From positions 1 to 6,603 of the forward strand of contig CANINJ010000111.1 in NCBI GenBank assembly GCA_947468985.1: a stretch of 6,603 nt of DNA, read 5' to 3'. The notes below the pieces were generated by a model. That model did not search any database and had not been told where the DNA came from. It was given only the letters and a program-made list of their open reading frames with translations. The position numbers and the translations under genes are program-made. Each line of letters starts with the position of its first letter. Position 1 is the stretch's first letter. Shown here piece after piece: positions 5,268 through 6,603 of the stretch. Source of the DNA: Bacteroidota bacterium. Its GTDB lineage: Bacteria; Bacteroidota; Bacteroidia; Flavobacteriales; Flavobacteriaceae.

Positions 5268-6603
5268 ATGAGTAGCATTCATTATATAAGTACCGATATT
5301 CTTTCATTAGAAGTAATTCAAGAAATCATAAGTCATAATAAAACCATTGAATTATCCGAAGAGGCAAGAGTGAATATTCAAAAATGCAGAGATTATTTAG
5401 ATAAAAAAATGGAATCTAATGCAACGGCTATTTACGGAATAAACACAGGTTTTGGATCGCTTTGTAATGTTAAAATTTCAAATGAAAACCTTTCTCAACT
5501 TCAAGAAAACTTAGTTAAATCGCACGCATGCGGAACAGGGGAGGAAGTACCTTCAGAAATTGTGAAGTTGATTTTGCTTTTAAAAATACAATCGTTGAGT
5601 TACGGTTATTCAGGAGTGCAATTGGCGACTGTTTTGCGCTTAATTGACTTTTATAATAATGATATTTTGCCAATAATTTATACACAAGGTTCCCTTGGTG
5701 CATCTGGTGATTTGGCTCCTTTAGCCCATTTATCATTGCCACTTTTAGGAGAAGGTGAAGTGGTATTTAACGGAAATAAAGTACCAACTTCTGTAGTGAT
5801 GGATCATTTTGGTTGGAAACCTATTGTTTTGCAATCTAAAGAAGGTTTAGCATTGCTAAATGGAACGCAATTCATGAGCGCTTATGGAACACATATCCTC
5901 ATAAAAGCTAGTAAATATTCTTATTTAGCGGATTTAATTGGAACGATTTCTTTGGAAGGATTTGATGGACGACAAGAGCCTTTTAACGAGTTAATTCATT
6001 TTATCAGACCTCACAAAGGGCAAATTGTTACTGCAAATCGTGTGAATGAGTTTTTAGAGGGAAGCGAAATTATAGCACAACCGAAAACTCACGTTCAAGA
6101 TCCGTATTCTTTCCGATGTATTCCTCAAGTTCACGGTGCTTCAAAAGATGCACTTGATTATGTTAAAAAAGTTTTTAAAACCGAAATCAACTCGGTTACT
6201 GATAATCCAAATATATTTATAGAAAGTGATCAGATACTTTCTGGGGGTAATTTCCACGGACAACCTTTGGCGATTTCTTTAGATTTTCTTGCCATTGCTT
6301 TAGCAGAATTAGGAAGTATTTCTGAAAGACGAACGTACCAATTGATATCAGGATTGCGAAATCTTCCTGCGTTTTTGGTTGATAATCCAGGTTTAAATTC
6401 TGGATTTATGATTCCACAATATACCGCTGCAAGCATTGCAAGTCAAAACAAACAATTGGCAACTCCCGCCAGTATTGATAGTATTGTTTCTTCTAATGGA
6501 CAAGAAGATCATGTGAGTATGGGGGCAAATGCAGCTACCAAAGCGCTTAGAATTATGGATAATTTAGAGCGAATTCTTGCCATTGAATTAATGAATGCAT
6601 CAC
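5268..6603 (+). CDS. hutH: Histidine ammonia-lyase, 3' end outside window
   Basis: HutH removes ammonia from L-histidine to give trans-urocanate, the first step of histidine breakdown, in the cytoplasm. The frame stays open from ATG 5268 to the window end: 445 codons of a protein usually near 500-510 residues. Motifs in order are YGINTGFG (56-63); SHACGTG (85-91); GSLGASGDLAPLAH, where Ala145-Ser146-Gly147 form the MIO cofactor; LLNGTQFM; SFRCIPQVHGA; the NSVTDNPN block; GGNFHGQPL (326-334); SERRTYQLISG from 352; and GQEDHVSMG with the catalytic Glu at 413. The Ser-His pair at 85-86 is the form seen in histidine-specific enzymes; tyrosine lyases have His-Leu and phenylalanine lyases Phe-Leu there. 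This also separates it from the tyrosine ammonia-lyase known from Flavobacterium flexirubin clusters. The start fits the family N-terminus. No hutU, hutI or hutG is visible, but downstream sequence is missing. Confidence 0.96.
   Translation, partial: MSSIHYISTDILSLEVIQEIISHNKTIELSEEARVNIQKCRDYLDKKMESNATAIYGINTGFGSLCNVKISNENLSQLQENLVKSHACGTGEEVPSEIVKLILLLKIQSLSYGYSGVQLATVLRLIDFYNNDILPIIYTQGSLGASGDLAPLAHLSLPLLGEGEVVFNGNKVPTSVVMDHFGWKPIVLQSKEGLALLNGTQFMSAYGTHILIKASKYSYLADLIGTISLEGFDGRQEPFNELIHFIRPHKGQIVTANRVNEFLEGSEIIAQPKTHVQDPYSFRCIPQVHGASKDALDYVKKVFKTEINSVTDNPNIFIESDQILSGGNFHGQPLAISLDFLAIALAELGSISERRTYQLISGLRNLPAFLVDNPGLNSGFMIPQYTAASIASQNKQLATPASIDSIVSSNGQEDHVSMGANAATKALRIMDNLERILAIELMNAS

Noticed and set aside
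5515..5742. 75-codon minus-strand frame inside hutH, and a similar one at 6230-6436
   Set aside because: Both are antisense to the conserved hutH core, including the MIO site and the FHGQP block, and have no start context or family features.
1..6603. Mobile element, CRISPR array, tRNA/rRNA, defence or biosynthetic system
   Set aside because: No transposase, integrase, regularly spaced repeats, cloverleaf sequences or unknown multi-gene cassette were seen; all long intact frames belong to known metabolic or housekeeping families.

Overview
The window looks like ordinary chromosomal DNA from a member of the Bacteroidota, most probably Flavobacterium or a close relative. It is strongly AT-rich. 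The start codons lack convincing Shine-Dalgarno sequences and are instead preceded by A-rich stretches. The best promoter candidates fit the Bacteroidota pattern (TTG or TTTG, about 20 bases, then TAnnTTTG) rather than the E. coli sigma-70 pattern. The encoded proteins also have the motif variants I associate with Flavobacteriia, such as the YebC N-terminus and the HutH core. The genus is inferred from recalled family sequences and not from a search.

Layout from left to right. The end of an oligopeptidase B gene (ptrB, +) enters from the left edge. It is followed by a PLP enzyme of the cysteine synthase / cystathionine beta-synthase family (+). A near-perfect symmetric hairpin terminator then separates this rightward pair from a leftward pair, yebC (-) and gcvT (-). 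yebC has its own promoter candidate in the gap after gcvT. A 216-base intergenic region lies between the divergent gcvT and nnrD starts; it holds a possible 10-codon leader ORF, a short GC-rich direct repeat, a 12-bp palindrome and a promoter candidate. After that come nnrD (+, NAD(P)H-hydrate dehydratase) and hutH (+, histidine ammonia-lyase), which runs off the right edge.

The genes are mostly housekeeping. They cover peptide breakdown, sulfur amino acid metabolism, a translation or regulatory factor, one-carbon supply from glycine, repair of damaged nicotinamide cofactors, and histidine breakdown. A loose amino-acid catabolism theme connects ptrB, the PLP enzyme, gcvT and hutH, but the arrangement (converging, diverging, separate promoters) does not suggest one coordinated system.

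I found no mobile element, CRISPR array, tRNA, rRNA, toxin-antitoxin pair, defence module or biosynthetic cluster, and I do not think an undescribed system is hidden here. The items most worth a second look are small regulatory structures: the 9-bp inverted repeat touching the hutH start codon, the 10-bp inverted repeat bracketing the yebC promoter, and the short leader ORF before gcvT.
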